NCBI RefSeq assembly: GCF_029783845.1
Contig: NZ_LWID01000001.1
Coordinates: 1,992,501-2,056,500 of the forward strand
Direction of reading: 5' to 3'
Length of the DNA: 64,000 nt
DNA from: Volucribacter amazonae
GTDB taxonomy: Bacteria > Pseudomonadota > Gammaproteobacteria > Enterobacterales > Pasteurellaceae
Below, one piece after another: positions 24,662 to 33,013 of the stretch (the stretch's first letter is position 1; each line of letters begins with the position of its first letter). The notes below the pieces were generated by a model that ran no database searches, had not been told where the DNA came from, and saw only the letters and a list, made by a program, of their open reading frames with translations. Both the position numbers and the translations under genes were made by a program.

Positions 24662-26182
24662 ATGACACAGAAAAAGTACATCATTGCTTTAGATCAAGGA
24701 ACGACTAGCTCACGCGCAGTTTTATTAGATCATGATGCAAATGTTGTAGAAATTGCTCAACGAGAGTTTACTCAAATTTATCCGCAAGCAGGTTGGGTAG
24801 AACATAATCCTATGGAAATTTGGGCAAGTCAAAGTTCAACATTAAATGAGGTAGTGGCGAAAGCAGGGATCAGTTCAGATCAAATTGCCGCCATAGGGAT
24901 AACTAACCAACGAGAAACGACCATTGTATGGGATAAAACAACAGGCAAGCCCGTTTATAATGCGATTGTTTGGCAATGCAGACGCACTTCTGATATTACT
25001 GATCAACTTAAAGCCGATGGATATGAAGACTATATTCGTAAAACTACAGGATTAGTGGTTGATCCTTATTTTTCTGGTACAAAAATTAAATGGATATTAG
25101 ATCATGTGGAGGGAGCTAGAGAAAGGGCGAAAAAAGGCGAATTATTATTTGGAACAGTAGATACTTGGTTGGTTTGGAAATTAACCCAAGGGCGTGTACA
25201 TGTTACAGATTATACGAATGCTTCCCGTACTATGTTGTTCAATATTCATACTTTGCAATGGGATGAAAAAATGTTAGAAATTTTGGATATTCCAAAACAA
25301 ATGCTACCTGAAGTCCGTAATTCATCGGAAATTTATGGTAAAACCAATATTGGAGGGAAAGGAGGAGTACGAATTCCGGTGGCAGGTATAGCAGGTGATC
25401 AGCAGGCTGCACTTTATGGACATTTATGTGTTAACGCAGGGCAAGCTAAAAATACCTATGGTACAGGTTGCTTTATGTTAATGCATACAGGCGATAAAGC
25501 AATTCAATCAGAAAATGGTTTATTGACCACAATTGCTTGTAATGCCAAAGGCGAACCAGCCTATGCGTTAGAAGGCGCTGTATTTATTGGCGGTGCTTCG
25601 ATCCAGTGGTTACGTGATGAGATGAAAATTGTACATGATAGTTCTGATTCAGAATATTTCGCACAAAAAGTTAAGGATTGTAATGGTATTTATGTGGTAC
25701 CTGCTTTTGCTGGATTAGGAGCACCATATTGGGATCCTTATGCAAGAGGGGCAATTTTGGGGTTAACAAGAGGTGCTAATCGTAATCATATTGTACGAGC
25801 TACATTGGAGTCTATTGCTTATCAAACTCGTGATGTGTTAGAAGCGATGCAATCTGATTCAGGGCAAAAATTGAAGTCATTACGTGTAGATGGTGGTGCA
25901 ACCGCAAATAATTTTTTAATGCAATTCCAAGCGGATATTTTAGCTACACCAGTTGAGCGCCCTGTTGTTAAGGAAGTTACAGCACTTGGTGCAGCTTATT
26001 TAGCAGGTCTTGCCACAGGGTTTTGGCAAAATCTTGATGAGCTGTGTAATAAAGCTGAAATTGAGAAAACCTTTATGCCCGATGGTGATGAGCAAAAACG
26101 TGCGAGACGTTATAAAGGTTGGCGAAAAGCGGTAAAACGTTCCTTAGAATGGGCTAAGGAAGATCTAGCTGAACAAGAGTAA
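24662..26182 (+). CDS. glpK: Glycerol kinase
   Basis: This 506-residue FGGY-family kinase phosphorylates glycerol to sn-glycerol 3-phosphate. It shows ALDQGTTSSRAVLLD at the N-terminus, the WVEHNPMEIW block, ITNQRETTIVWD, GTVDTWLVWKLT, TDYTNASRTMLFNI with the catalytic Asp region, the GIAGDQQAALYGHLC segment, and the FGGY-type signature around SLRVDGGATANNFLMQFQADIL. GGGGGAAG lies 5 bases before the ATG. It pairs with the divergent glpF for glycerol uptake and trapping. Confidence 0.97.
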   Translation: MTQKKYIIALDQGTTSSRAVLLDHDANVVEIAQREFTQIYPQAGWVEHNPMEIWASQSSTLNEVVAKAGISSDQIAAIGITNQRETTIVWDKTTGKPVYNAIVWQCRRTSDITDQLKADGYEDYIRKTTGLVVDPYFSGTKIKWILDHVEGARERAKKGELLFGTVDTWLVWKLTQGRVHVTDYTNASRTMLFNIHTLQWDEKMLEILDIPKQMLPEVRNSSEIYGKTNIGGKGGVRIPVAGIAGDQQAALYGHLCVNAGQAKNTYGTGCFMLMHTGDKAIQSENGLLTTIACNAKGEPAYALEGAVFIGGASIQWLRDEMKIVHDSSDSEYFAQKVKDCNGIYVVPAFAGLGAPYWDPYARGAILGLTRGANRNHIVRATLESIAYQTRDVLEAMQSDSGQKLKSLRVDGGATANNFLMQFQADILATPVERPVVKEVTALGAAYLAGLATGFWQNLDELCNKAEIEKTFMPDGDEQKRARRYKGWRKAVKRSLEWAKEDLAEQE

Positions 26183-26212
26183 ATTTCAGTTAAGGCGCTA
26201 GGACAAACCAAA

Positions 26213-26238
26213 ATGCCAGCATTTGCTGGCATTTTTTG
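26213..26238. terminator. Terminator shared by glpK and the convergent transporter gene
   Basis: ATGCCAGCA-TT-TGCTGGCAT is a perfect 9-bp stem. A T-run follows on the plus strand, and an AAAA run precedes it for use from the minus strand. Confidence 0.88.
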
Positions 26239-26245
26239 AACAGTG

Positions 26246-27706
26246 TTAATATAGTCCTAACATTTTCCACCAAGCAAGTCCAACGGTAAAGAAGATAAGT
26301 TGGTTCAATAAGGTAACAATAAAGCCTGTTTTCCACCAAGTGGCTGTACTCACATAGCCTGACCCATAGAGAATAGGCCCTCTGGCATGGGTATACTGTG
26401 TTAGTGATGAATAGAGATTGCTAGTAAAGGCAAACATAAAGGCTGCTATGGCGACAGGAATATTTAGCGTAATTGTCACACCAAGGAATACGGTGTAAAG
26501 GGCGGCAATTTGAGCATTACCACTAGCAAAAAAGTAGTGGGTGTACATATAAATAGCATTTAAGATTAGCAAGATAACAATCCAATTCATTCCCCCCATA
26601 ATATGAGAAAGCTCATAGCCTATCACTTGTCCAAACCAGTCGGTAAAACCGAGTTTTTTGAGCTGGCTTGCCATCATTAATAAGGCTGAGAACCAAATTA
26701 ATGTATCCCAAGCCCCTTTTTCTGCTTTGATCTCTTCCCAAGTTAAGGTACTTGTAAGTAACATAACAGAAAGCCCAATTAATGCAGCAACAGTAGCATC
26801 AATATTTAACGAGGAGCCAAATACCCAGAGAATAAGCAGTAATATTACGGTAAATAGCATAACCCATTCGCCATAATTCATTTTACCCATTTCGGCGAGT
26901 TGTTGTTTTGCTAATGCAGGGGCTTCTGGTGTGCTTTTTACTTCAGGTTTAGTAAGAAAGTATACTAACAGTGGAACGAGGATTAAAGCAACCAAACAAG
27001 GCACAATGGCAATAGCTAACCAACCACCCCAGCTCATTTCTACTCCAGCATCTTTAGCCAGTTTAGCTGCCAGTAAATTACCAGTAAAAGCGGTCATAAA
27101 AATGGTTGAAGTGATATCATTGACATTACCAATACAGGTAATTAGGAATGTGCCAAGTTTTCCTCTTGTTTCTTTATCTGGATTGGAGTGATAACTGCTG
27201 GCAAGGGAACGAGCGATAGGATAAATCACGCCACCGCAACGAGCAGTATTACTTGGCATGGCAGGCGCTAAAATAAGATCGGCAAGAGCTAAACCATAGG
27301 CCAAGCCAAGGGAATGTTTACCAAAAAAACGGATCATTAATAATGCGATACGTTTACCTAATCCCGTTTTAACAAAACCTCTTGCGATTAAAAAGGCACA
27401 AACGATTAGCCAAATAAGGCTGCTATTAAATTCACTTAATGCGGTTTTAATTGAAGCGGCGGCGGTACTATCACCACCAGCAGAGGTTAAGGCATAAAGA
27501 GTAATACCAATAATACCAATTGCCCCAATAGGAAGCACATTAGCTACAATAGCAAAAATACAGCTGACAAAGATAATTAAGGTATGCCAAGCTGGTTCAG
27601 TAAGTCCCTCAGGTGGCTGGATAAAGAACCATACGCAACAGGCAAGGGCGAAAATACCTATCAAGGGGATAAATTTCACTTGATTAGGATATTGAATGTT
27701 AGACAT
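26246..27706 (-). CDS. Divalent anion:sodium symporter (DASS/SLC13, CitT-like)
   Basis: The 486-residue inner-membrane protein has about 12 hydrophobic segments. It carries the two SNT-like carboxylate/Na+ motifs of the DASS family: LAPAMPSNTARCGGVIYPI (residues ~150-168) and the C-terminal half FFASGNAQIAALYTVF. It is closest in layout to the CitT/2-oxoglutarate-malate translocators that exchange citrate, tartrate or other dicarboxylates with succinate. The actual substrate cannot be read from sequence. GGAGTG precedes the ATG. Confidence 0.88.
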   Translation of the reverse strand: MSNIQYPNQVKFIPLIGIFALACCVWFFIQPPEGLTEPAWHTLIIFVSCIFAIVANVLPIGAIGIIGITLYALTSAGGDSTAAASIKTALSEFNSSLIWLIVCAFLIARGFVKTGLGKRIALLMIRFFGKHSLGLAYGLALADLILAPAMPSNTARCGGVIYPIARSLASSYHSNPDKETRGKLGTFLITCIGNVNDITSTIFMTAFTGNLLAAKLAKDAGVEMSWGGWLAIAIVPCLVALILVPLLVYFLTKPEVKSTPEAPALAKQQLAEMGKMNYGEWVMLFTVILLLILWVFGSSLNIDATVAALIGLSVMLLTSTLTWEEIKAEKGAWDTLIWFSALLMMASQLKKLGFTDWFGQVIGYELSHIMGGMNWIVILLILNAIYMYTHYFFASGNAQIAALYTVFLGVTITLNIPVAIAAFMFAFTSNLYSSLTQYTHARGPILYGSGYVSTATWWKTGFIVTLLNQLIFFTVGLAWWKMLGLY

Positions 27707-28116
27707 TATTCACTCCAATTAAATTAATATATAAAAATAAATATCTTATGAAGTAAATATAGCTTATTTGTTTGAAGAATAATTTGATCTAAACAGGGTT
27801 TTTATTTGCCTTTTGATAGCTTTTGATAAACTGTTATTTCTTTACATTACCAGTGTTTTTTATGTGGTCAATTTAAATAAGATGAGGTTGATTTTGAGTT
27901 AAAGTGCGGTCAATTTTTTAATTTTTTTCAAAAATATAGATGTATTCCGATTTTTTCCCTTTAAAAACTCCTTGTGTGAAATTTAGCACCATAGACATAC
28001 TTCTGTTGCCCGTAACCTTGTGAAGCAAGGCAAGTTCAGAAAAATGTATTGTCAGAGGTTAAGTTAAAACATAGAGAAAAGATTTTTCTAGGTATTTTTT
28101 GATTACTTTCTTTGTT

Positions 28117-28178
28117 GTACTATTTTTGTACTGTCTTCGACATACTGCTTTGTTTTATTGTAAATGGAAATGACTATA
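28117..28178. repeat. MITE-like repeat, right part
   Basis: GTACTATTTTTGTACTGTCT is an interior motif of the family, also seen in opposite orientation inside the full copies at 32.9 and 62.2 kb. It runs on to TTTTATTGTAAATGGAAATG and ACTATA. No left arm is recognisable upstream. Confidence 0.6.
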
Positions 28179-28240
28179 GAAATGGGAAAATGTTAGTAAA
28201 AAATGATGCAAAAACACACCGCACTTTGAGGCGGGCGAGA

Positions 28241-28283
28241 TATAGTCGCCCCACTTTAGAATAATAACAGTGCTGGCACGCCT
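28241..28283. repeat. MITE-like repeat, left part
   Basis: TATAGTCGCCCCACTTTAG, then AATAATAACAGTGCTGGCAC, matches the left arm and first interior motif of the family. It has no right arm. Confidence 0.6.
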
Positions 28284-28395
28284 ATGATTTGCGTCTTTCA
28301 ACATTAGGGTTAAATTAAAGAAAGAAGATTAGAGTGGATAAAAGATACAATGAGGGTTACGCATTATGCGTAACCACTTATGAAAACGTAAAGCA

Positions 28396-28725
28396 CTATT
28401 CGCTTTCTTGTTGTAAAGCGTTAAGTTTTGCTAAACCATGATCGCAACTTTTTGTTTGAGTTGCTAATTCCATTTCTAAAATTTGCTTTTTACTTTGGTT
28501 TAGACGGTTTTTCATTTTATGAATTTGAGTGTGAGTACCGGGTTGTTTTTCTGCATCAGCAATTAATTCTTCCGCTTTTTGAAAAAGTTGTTGGCATTGC
28601 TGAGGAATCGTTGTTACTTCTTTACTTAATGAAAGGAGGTTGTTTGTGCTTTCATTTGCAAGTACGGAAAAACTGGCTAATGCACCTGTAAAAATAATGA
28701 AACTTGAGAGGATTTTTTTTATCAT
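28396..28725 (-). CDS. Small secreted protein, probably DUF5339 family
   Basis: This 109-residue protein has a clear Sec signal peptide (MIKKILSSFIIFTGALASFSVLA, cut before NES). The mature part is a helical bundle with two Cys: CQQLFQKAEELIADAEKQ and KSCDHGLAKLNALQQ. The helix KMKNRLNQSKKQILEM lies between them. The pattern fits the periplasmic DUF5339 group of Pasteurellaceae, an assignment from memory. Function unknown. It stands alone between a repeat-rich spacer and a further repeat copy. Confidence 0.75.
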   Translation of the reverse strand: MIKKILSSFIIFTGALASFSVLANESTNNLLSLSKEVTTIPQQCQQLFQKAEELIADAEKQPGTHTQIHKMKNRLNQSKKQILEMELATQTKSCDHGLAKLNALQQESE

Positions 28726-28778
28726 TTTTTATTCCGTTAAGTTTGGAGATTAATAAACTGAAACCAATTTGCTGTTTG

Positions 28779-28849
28779 ATAGAGCCATTCTATTTTGAAA
28801 TAATATGGTGTTGATTTTCTCCGTCTTGTTTCAATAGGGAATGGCGATA
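28779..28849. repeat. Palindromic MITE-like repeat upstream of the small secreted protein gene
   Basis: GATAGAGCCATTCTATTTTG and CAATAGGGAATGGCGATA form the arms. The interior AAATAATATGGTGTTG matches the family. It occupies most of the upstream region of the 28396-28725 gene. Confidence 0.65.
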
Positions 28850-28988
28850 AAATAAGTATTTATAACAACAGCGAAAACCCACAAAAAATAACAAAATTTA
28901 TAGATTATGTCTATATGTTAAATAGATTTTTTCTACATAATTTTGTTATTTTATGTGATTATTTGTGGATTTGTGAGGTAGTTCACAT

Positions 28989-29684
28989 TTAACGTTGACC
29001 AAAAATCGCAGTGCCGATTCTTACCATCGTTGAGCCACATTTAATCGCACTTTCCATATCCGCAGACATTCCCATTGAGAGAGTATCAATTTGTTGATTA
29101 GGGCATTGTTGTTGTAATTGTTGGAATAGCGTTTGCATTTGGTTAAATACGCTGATTTGTTCCGTTTGATCAGTGGTATTTTCTGGTATCGCCATAATGC
29201 CCCGTAAACGTAAGTGCGGTAGTTTTTCAATATGTTTTGCTAATGCCATTAATTCATTAGGTTGGATACCTGATTTACTTTGTTCATCACTGATATTAAT
29301 TTGAATTAATACATTGAGTGGCGGTAAATGGCTTGGACGTTGTGCATTAAGACGATCGGCAATTTTGTTTCTTGATAGGGTTTGTATCCAATCAAAATGT
29401 TCTGCAACTAATTTGGTTTTGTTGGATTGTAATGGACCAATAAAATGCCATTCAAGTTTGATGCCTTGTTGTTGGCAATATTGGATTTTTTCTACCCCTT
29501 CTTGTACATAGTTTTCGCCAAAAGCATGTTGTCCACTTTGATAAGCGGTTAAAATGGCTTGTACGGGTTTGGTTTTGCTGACGGCTAAAAGTGTTACGGC
29601 ATTTGGTTGTCTATTAGCTTGTTGGCAATATGTAGCGATATTGTGTTGAATTTGGCTAAGGTTTTGCTGAATTATGTTATTCAT
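28989..29684 (-). CDS. yggS: Pyridoxal phosphate homeostasis protein YggS
   Basis: This 231-residue PLP-binding TIM-barrel of the YggS/PROSC/YBL036C family buffers and delivers PLP. The Schiff-base Lys is in LLAVSKTKPVQAI. Other conserved blocks are FGENYVQEGVEKI, WHFIGPLQSNKTKLV, QINISDEQSKSGI, LRGIMAIPE and TLSMGMSADMESAIKCGSTMVRIGTAIFG. It is transcribed as a separate unit downstream of the murA terminator. Confidence 0.95.
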   Translation of the reverse strand: MNNIIQQNLSQIQHNIATYCQQANRQPNAVTLLAVSKTKPVQAILTAYQSGQHAFGENYVQEGVEKIQYCQQQGIKLEWHFIGPLQSNKTKLVAEHFDWIQTLSRNKIADRLNAQRPSHLPPLNVLIQINISDEQSKSGIQPNELMALAKHIEKLPHLRLRGIMAIPENTTDQTEQISVFNQMQTLFQQLQQQCPNQQIDTLSMGMSADMESAIKCGSTMVRIGTAIFGQR

Positions 29685-29705
29685 AGTTGGCTTAAATTAT
29701 TCTCT

Positions 29706-29733
29706 TTAAAAAGGCTAGTGTCTGACTAGCCTT
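29706..29733 (-). terminator. Terminator at the end of the mla-ibaG-murA operon
   Basis: AAGGCTAGT and ACTAGCCTT form a 9-bp perfect stem with a 5-base loop. On the minus strand a TTTTTAAA tail follows. It separates murA from yggS. Confidence 0.85.
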
Positions 29734-29741
29734 CTTGGATG

Positions 29742-31022
29742 TTAGATTTCATTATGTTCTGTTGCGACAAAACGTTCTATACGTCCGCCTAATGCACGCA
29801 GTTTTTCTTCAATATGTTCATAACCTCGATCGATATGATAAATACGATCGACGAGCGTTTCGCCACTGGCAATACAACCTGCCAAGACTAAGCTAGCGGA
29901 AGCACGTAAATCCGTTGCCATGACTTCTGCTCCTGATAGGCGTTGTACCCCATGACAAATGGCTGTATTTCCCTCGATTTCTGCTTTAGCACCCATACGA
30001 ATAAGCTCAGGAATGTGCATAAAGCGATTTTCAAAAATGGTTTCGGTAATAATGCTGGTTCCTTCTGCAACCATATTTAACAGAGTAAATTGTGCTTGCA
30101 TATCTGTTGGAAAACCCGGATAAGGGGCAGTACGGATATTTACCGCTTTAGGGCGATAGCCGAGCATATCTAGGGTAATGCTGTCTTCTTCAATATCAAT
30201 TTGTGCCCCAGCTTCTTTCAGTTTATCAATGACCGCATCAAGGGTATCTGCTTTAGTGCCTTTGCAGGTTACTCGCCCTCCTGAAATGGCAGCAGCGACT
30301 AAAAATGTACCTGTTTCAATACGATCAGGTACAATATGATGTTCACAACCGCCTAAACGTTCAACGCCTTCAATAGTAATCATATCAGAGCCAGCACCAG
30401 AAATTTTTGCCCCTAGTTTATTTAAGAATAAAGCGGTATCGGTAATTTCAGGTTCGCGCGCCGCATTTTCAATAATGGTTGTACCTTTGGCTAAGGTTGC
30501 GGCGATCATAATGGATAAGGTTGCCCCTACACTCACTTTTTCCATAACGATACGCGTTCCTTTTAAACGCCCTTGTACAAAGGCTTTGACATAGCCATCT
30601 TCTAATTGAATGGTTGCACCTAATTTTTCTAAGCCACTAATATGTAAATCTACCGGTCTTGCCCCAATAGAGCAACCACCGGGTAGCGATACTTGACCTT
30701 GATTAAAACGTGCGACTAAAGGGGCTAATGCCCAAATAGAGGCTCGCATGGTCTTTACCAATTCATAAGGGGCAACGAAATGATCGATATTAGCACTATT
30801 GAGATGTACTCGCCCTTGTTCATCACGTTCAGCAATAACCCCTAATTGACGTAAAATTTTTAAGGTGGTATCAATATCCTTTAAATGAGGCACATTGGAT
30901 AAGATAACAGGTTCTTCAGCAAGAATTGCCGCAAATAAAATGGGTAATGCGGCATTTTTTGCTCCAGAAATATTAATAGTCCCCTTTAAACAAGTTGGCC
31001 CTTGTACGCGAAATTTTTCCAT
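29742..31022 (-). CDS. murA: UDP-N-acetylglucosamine 1-carboxyvinyltransferase
   Basis: This 426-residue EPSP-synthase-fold enzyme performs the first committed step of peptidoglycan synthesis, adding enolpyruvate from PEP. It has INISGAKNAALPIL with the active Lys, the loop LPGGCSIGARPVDLHI with the PEP-binding Cys that fosfomycin alkylates, GATLSIMIAATLAKG, IENAAREPEI, and YPGFPTDMQAQF. Cys is present, so it is the fosfomycin-sensitive type. It follows ibaG by 18 bp on the same strand, as in E. coli. Confidence 0.96.
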   Translation of the reverse strand: MEKFRVQGPTCLKGTINISGAKNAALPILFAAILAEEPVILSNVPHLKDIDTTLKILRQLGVIAERDEQGRVHLNSANIDHFVAPYELVKTMRASIWALAPLVARFNQGQVSLPGGCSIGARPVDLHISGLEKLGATIQLEDGYVKAFVQGRLKGTRIVMEKVSVGATLSIMIAATLAKGTTIIENAAREPEITDTALFLNKLGAKISGAGSDMITIEGVERLGGCEHHIVPDRIETGTFLVAAAISGGRVTCKGTKADTLDAVIDKLKEAGAQIDIEEDSITLDMLGYRPKAVNIRTAPYPGFPTDMQAQFTLLNMVAEGTSIITETIFENRFMHIPELIRMGAKAEIEGNTAICHGVQRLSGAEVMATDLRASASLVLAGCIASGETLVDRIYHIDRGYEHIEEKLRALGGRIERFVATEHNEI

Positions 31023-31040
31023 AACGATGATCCTACTTGA

Positions 31041-31298
31041 TTAGCTTGGTAAATTAAATAAGCGTTCACGTTTCCACTTTTCAACCGTAAAGGTTTTAAT
31101 GGTTAAGGCGTGAATTTCATTGCGTGAAATATGCTCCATTAGTGGTGCATAGATCATTTGTTGTTGTTTCACTTTAGATAAACCTGCAAATTCATCGCTA
31201 ACTGCAATAACGCCATAATGGGCGTTCTCTCCTTGTACATAGACTTCATCAAGATTTAAGGCTTGTTTCAAGATTTTTTCAATTTCTTGAGTTTCCAT
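31041..31298 (-). CDS. ibaG: BolA-family protein IbaG
   Basis: This 85-residue BolA-like protein contains YVQGENAHYGVIAVSDEFAGLSKVKQQQMIYAPL and HALTIKTFTVEKW, the BolA fold with the conserved His in the loop. IbaG partners with monothiol glutaredoxin and is implicated in Fe-S handling and acid stress. Its place between mlaB and murA is the same as in enteric bacteria. Confidence 0.92.
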   Translation of the reverse strand: METQEIEKILKQALNLDEVYVQGENAHYGVIAVSDEFAGLSKVKQQQMIYAPLMEHISRNEIHALTIKTFTVEKWKRERLFNLPS

Positions 31299-31322
31299 AT
31301 TTTGTTTTCCATTTTCGTAAGA

Positions 31323-31694
31323 TTAAAGTAAAAATTGTCGCACCCAAGGGGATAACCCGAATAAATCACTTAGCGTTAATAATTGCGAAGGGGCATTGTT
31401 CATCACAACTTGTTTGGTTGCTTGATTTAGGGTGTTGTTATTTTCAATATTCATTTGGGATTGATGTAGCAAATCGCATAACAAGGCAAATCCTGCAGAA
31501 TCAATGCGGGTAATTTGCGTTAAATCCCAATAAATTTGGCGAGCCATCACCCATTTATTGCGTAAGGGTTGCTGTTGATCATAAAGTGGTCGTAAATGAT
31601 CACGTGTTAGCTCGCCAATCAGATGAATATGGATTATATCATCTTGTTCAATAACTTCCCATTGTAATGCGGTGGGAGTAATTTCGTTTTTCAC
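31323..31694 (-). CDS. mlaB: STAS-domain lipid-transport protein MlaB
   Basis: The 123-residue STAS domain (IHIHLIGELTRDHLRPL..., WDLTQITRIDSAGFALLCDLL) stabilises the MlaFE ABC transporter. The conserved Thr/Ser of STAS proteins is in the RIDSAG turn. GTG is the probable start (31694), two bases after the mlaC TAG, giving translational coupling. Confidence 0.88.
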   Translation of the reverse strand: MKNEITPTALQWEVIEQDDIIHIHLIGELTRDHLRPLYDQQQPLRNKWVMARQIYWDLTQITRIDSAGFALLCDLLHQSQMNIENNNTLNQATKQVVMNNAPSQLLTLSDLFGLSPWVRQFLL

Positions 31695-31696
31695 TG

Positions 31697-32338
31697 CTAT
31701 TTACTCAATGTAATCGGGGCGTTGGCAGATTGTTGAATTTGAGCAGTTAACGCTTCAATACCCTGTTGACGTAAAATACCACTCCATTCATTTTGTTTGG
31801 TTACCACCATACTCACACCTTCGGCTGCCATATCATAGGCTTGCCATTCTCCCGTGCGGCTATTTTTACGCCATTTGAAATCAAGTTTAATAGGTGGTTG
31901 ATTGCCAGATTGGATAATATTCACACGAATACTAACAATGGTTTTATCGCCCACTGGTTTTTCTTTCTCAATTTCAATTTTTTGATCGCTATACATGGTT
32001 AATACTTGAGCATAGGTTTGCTCAATAAAATTACCAAAGGCTTGGAAAAATTTTTCCCGTTGTTCTGGTGTAGTAGATTTAAAGTAAGATCCTAATACTA
32101 ATGAACCAGCATAATTAATATGCACATAAGGTAATAGATCTTGACGTACAATAGTGCGTAAATAATTAGGGTCTTGTTTAATTTTTGCTTGATTTGCTTG
32201 AATATCAGCAAACAATTTTTCTGAGGCTTTTTGCATTAAGACATAAGGATTATCTGCCGCCATGACATTTAGGCTAAAAAGTGCGGTCAAAATCACCATT
32301 ATTTTTGTTATCCATTGAGTCATTTGTTGTTTTAACAT
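31697..32338 (-). CDS. mlaC: Periplasmic phospholipid-binding protein MlaC
   Basis: The 213-residue protein has a signal peptide (cut near VMA-ADNPY) and the MlaC/Ttg2D fold: LRTIVRQDLLPYVHINYAGSLVLG, EQREKFFQAFGNFIEQTYAQVL, and KLDFKWRKNSRTGEWQAYDMAAEGVSMV (quoted in parts). It ferries phospholipid between the MlaA and MlaFEDB complexes. ATG 32338 has GGAG 7 bases upstream; the ATG at 32350 would place that site inside the gene. An uptake signal lies within the signal-peptide region near 32279. Confidence 0.93.
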   Translation of the reverse strand: MLKQQMTQWITKIMVILTALFSLNVMAADNPYVLMQKASEKLFADIQANQAKIKQDPNYLRTIVRQDLLPYVHINYAGSLVLGSYFKSTTPEQREKFFQAFGNFIEQTYAQVLTMYSDQKIEIEKEKPVGDKTIVSIRVNIIQSGNQPPIKLDFKWRKNSRTGEWQAYDMAAEGVSMVVTKQNEWSGILRQQGIEALTAQIQQSANAPITLSK

Positions 32339-32376
32339 AACTTTCTCCATTTTGAGTTTTTGAACAAACTTTGCAA

Positions 32377-32877
32377 TTAAGGCGTATTGCTGTTTGTATC
32401 GTTGTGATTATTGTTACGATCGCCATATAAGAATTGACCAATCAAATCTTCTAAGACCATAGCTGATTTTGTATCCAAAATTTTATCGCCCTCTTTTAAC
32501 ATAGCGACTTCGCCATCATCAAATCCCATATTGAGAGCAATATATTGTTCGCCTAGTAAGCCTGATGTTCTAATGGATAAAGAGCTTGTTTCGGGAATTT
32601 TATTGTATTCTTGGTTAATGGCAATGGTTACCTTGGGTAAGTAATCATTTTCATCGAGCTGAATATCCGTAACACGCCCAATTACCACGCCACCTAATTT
32701 TAGCGGCGATCTGACTTTTAAACCGCCAATATTATCAAAGTTTGCGGTAACTTTGTAAGATTTTGTTTCGCTAAATCCTTGTACGTTGGCAACTTTCAAA
32801 CCTAAGAATACGAGGCAAGCAATACCTAATAACAGAAATAAACCTACCCAAAATTCAGATTTTATTGTTTGTTTCAT
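32377..32877 (-). CDS. mlaD: Inner-membrane MCE-domain protein MlaD
   Basis: This 166-residue protein has one N-terminal membrane anchor (FWVGLFLLLGIACLVFLGL) and one MCE domain (YKVTANFDNIGGLKVRSPLKLGGVVIGRVTDI, then GLLGEQYIALNMG; quoted in parts). Hexamers form the lipid conduit of the Mla ABC transporter. The C-terminal tail is Asn/Asp-rich. Unlike the usual tight mlaE-mlaD junction, 136 bp separate it from mlaE, and a full MITE-like repeat fills that gap. Confidence 0.94.
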   Translation of the reverse strand: MKQTIKSEFWVGLFLLLGIACLVFLGLKVANVQGFSETKSYKVTANFDNIGGLKVRSPLKLGGVVIGRVTDIQLDENDYLPKVTIAINQEYNKIPETSSLSIRTSGLLGEQYIALNMGFDDGEVAMLKEGDKILDTKSAMVLEDLIGQFLYGDRNNNHNDTNSNTP

Positions 32878-32907
32878 CTTTTTTCCTATTTATTGTCTAA
32901 CCTGAGG

Positions 32908-33013
32908 TATAGTCGTTTCAATTTAAAATAAAACAAGGTTACACGCAGAATACAGTACTGATAGTACGGCGAGGCGTGTCAATACAGTATTATTTTAAAA
33001 TGGAGCGACTATA
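32908..33013. repeat. Full-length 106-bp MITE-like repeat between mlaE and mlaD
   Basis: The left arm TATAGTCGTTTCAATTTAAA and right arm TTTAAAATGGAGCGACTATA pair over about 20 bp with few mismatches. The interior contains AAACAAGG, ACAGTACTGATAGTACGGCG and AGGCGTGTC. The element begins and ends TATA, compatible with a TA duplication. It ends exactly one base before the mlaE stop codon (33014-33016 in plus coordinates). Confidence 0.88.

Larger units (their letters stand above)
27707..28395. other. Gene-poor 0.69-kb spacer with repeat fragments and uptake signals
   Basis: I see no credible gene here. It holds uptake signals near 27901 and 28219, a small CCTTGTGAAGCAAGG hairpin near 28016-28030, and two separate pieces of the MITE-like repeat. 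One is a right part at 28117-28178 (GTACTATTTTTGTACTGTC... to TGACTATA). The other is a left part at 28241-28283 (TATAGTCGCCCCACTTTAG...). The stretch looks like a landing zone for repeats. Confidence 0.6.
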
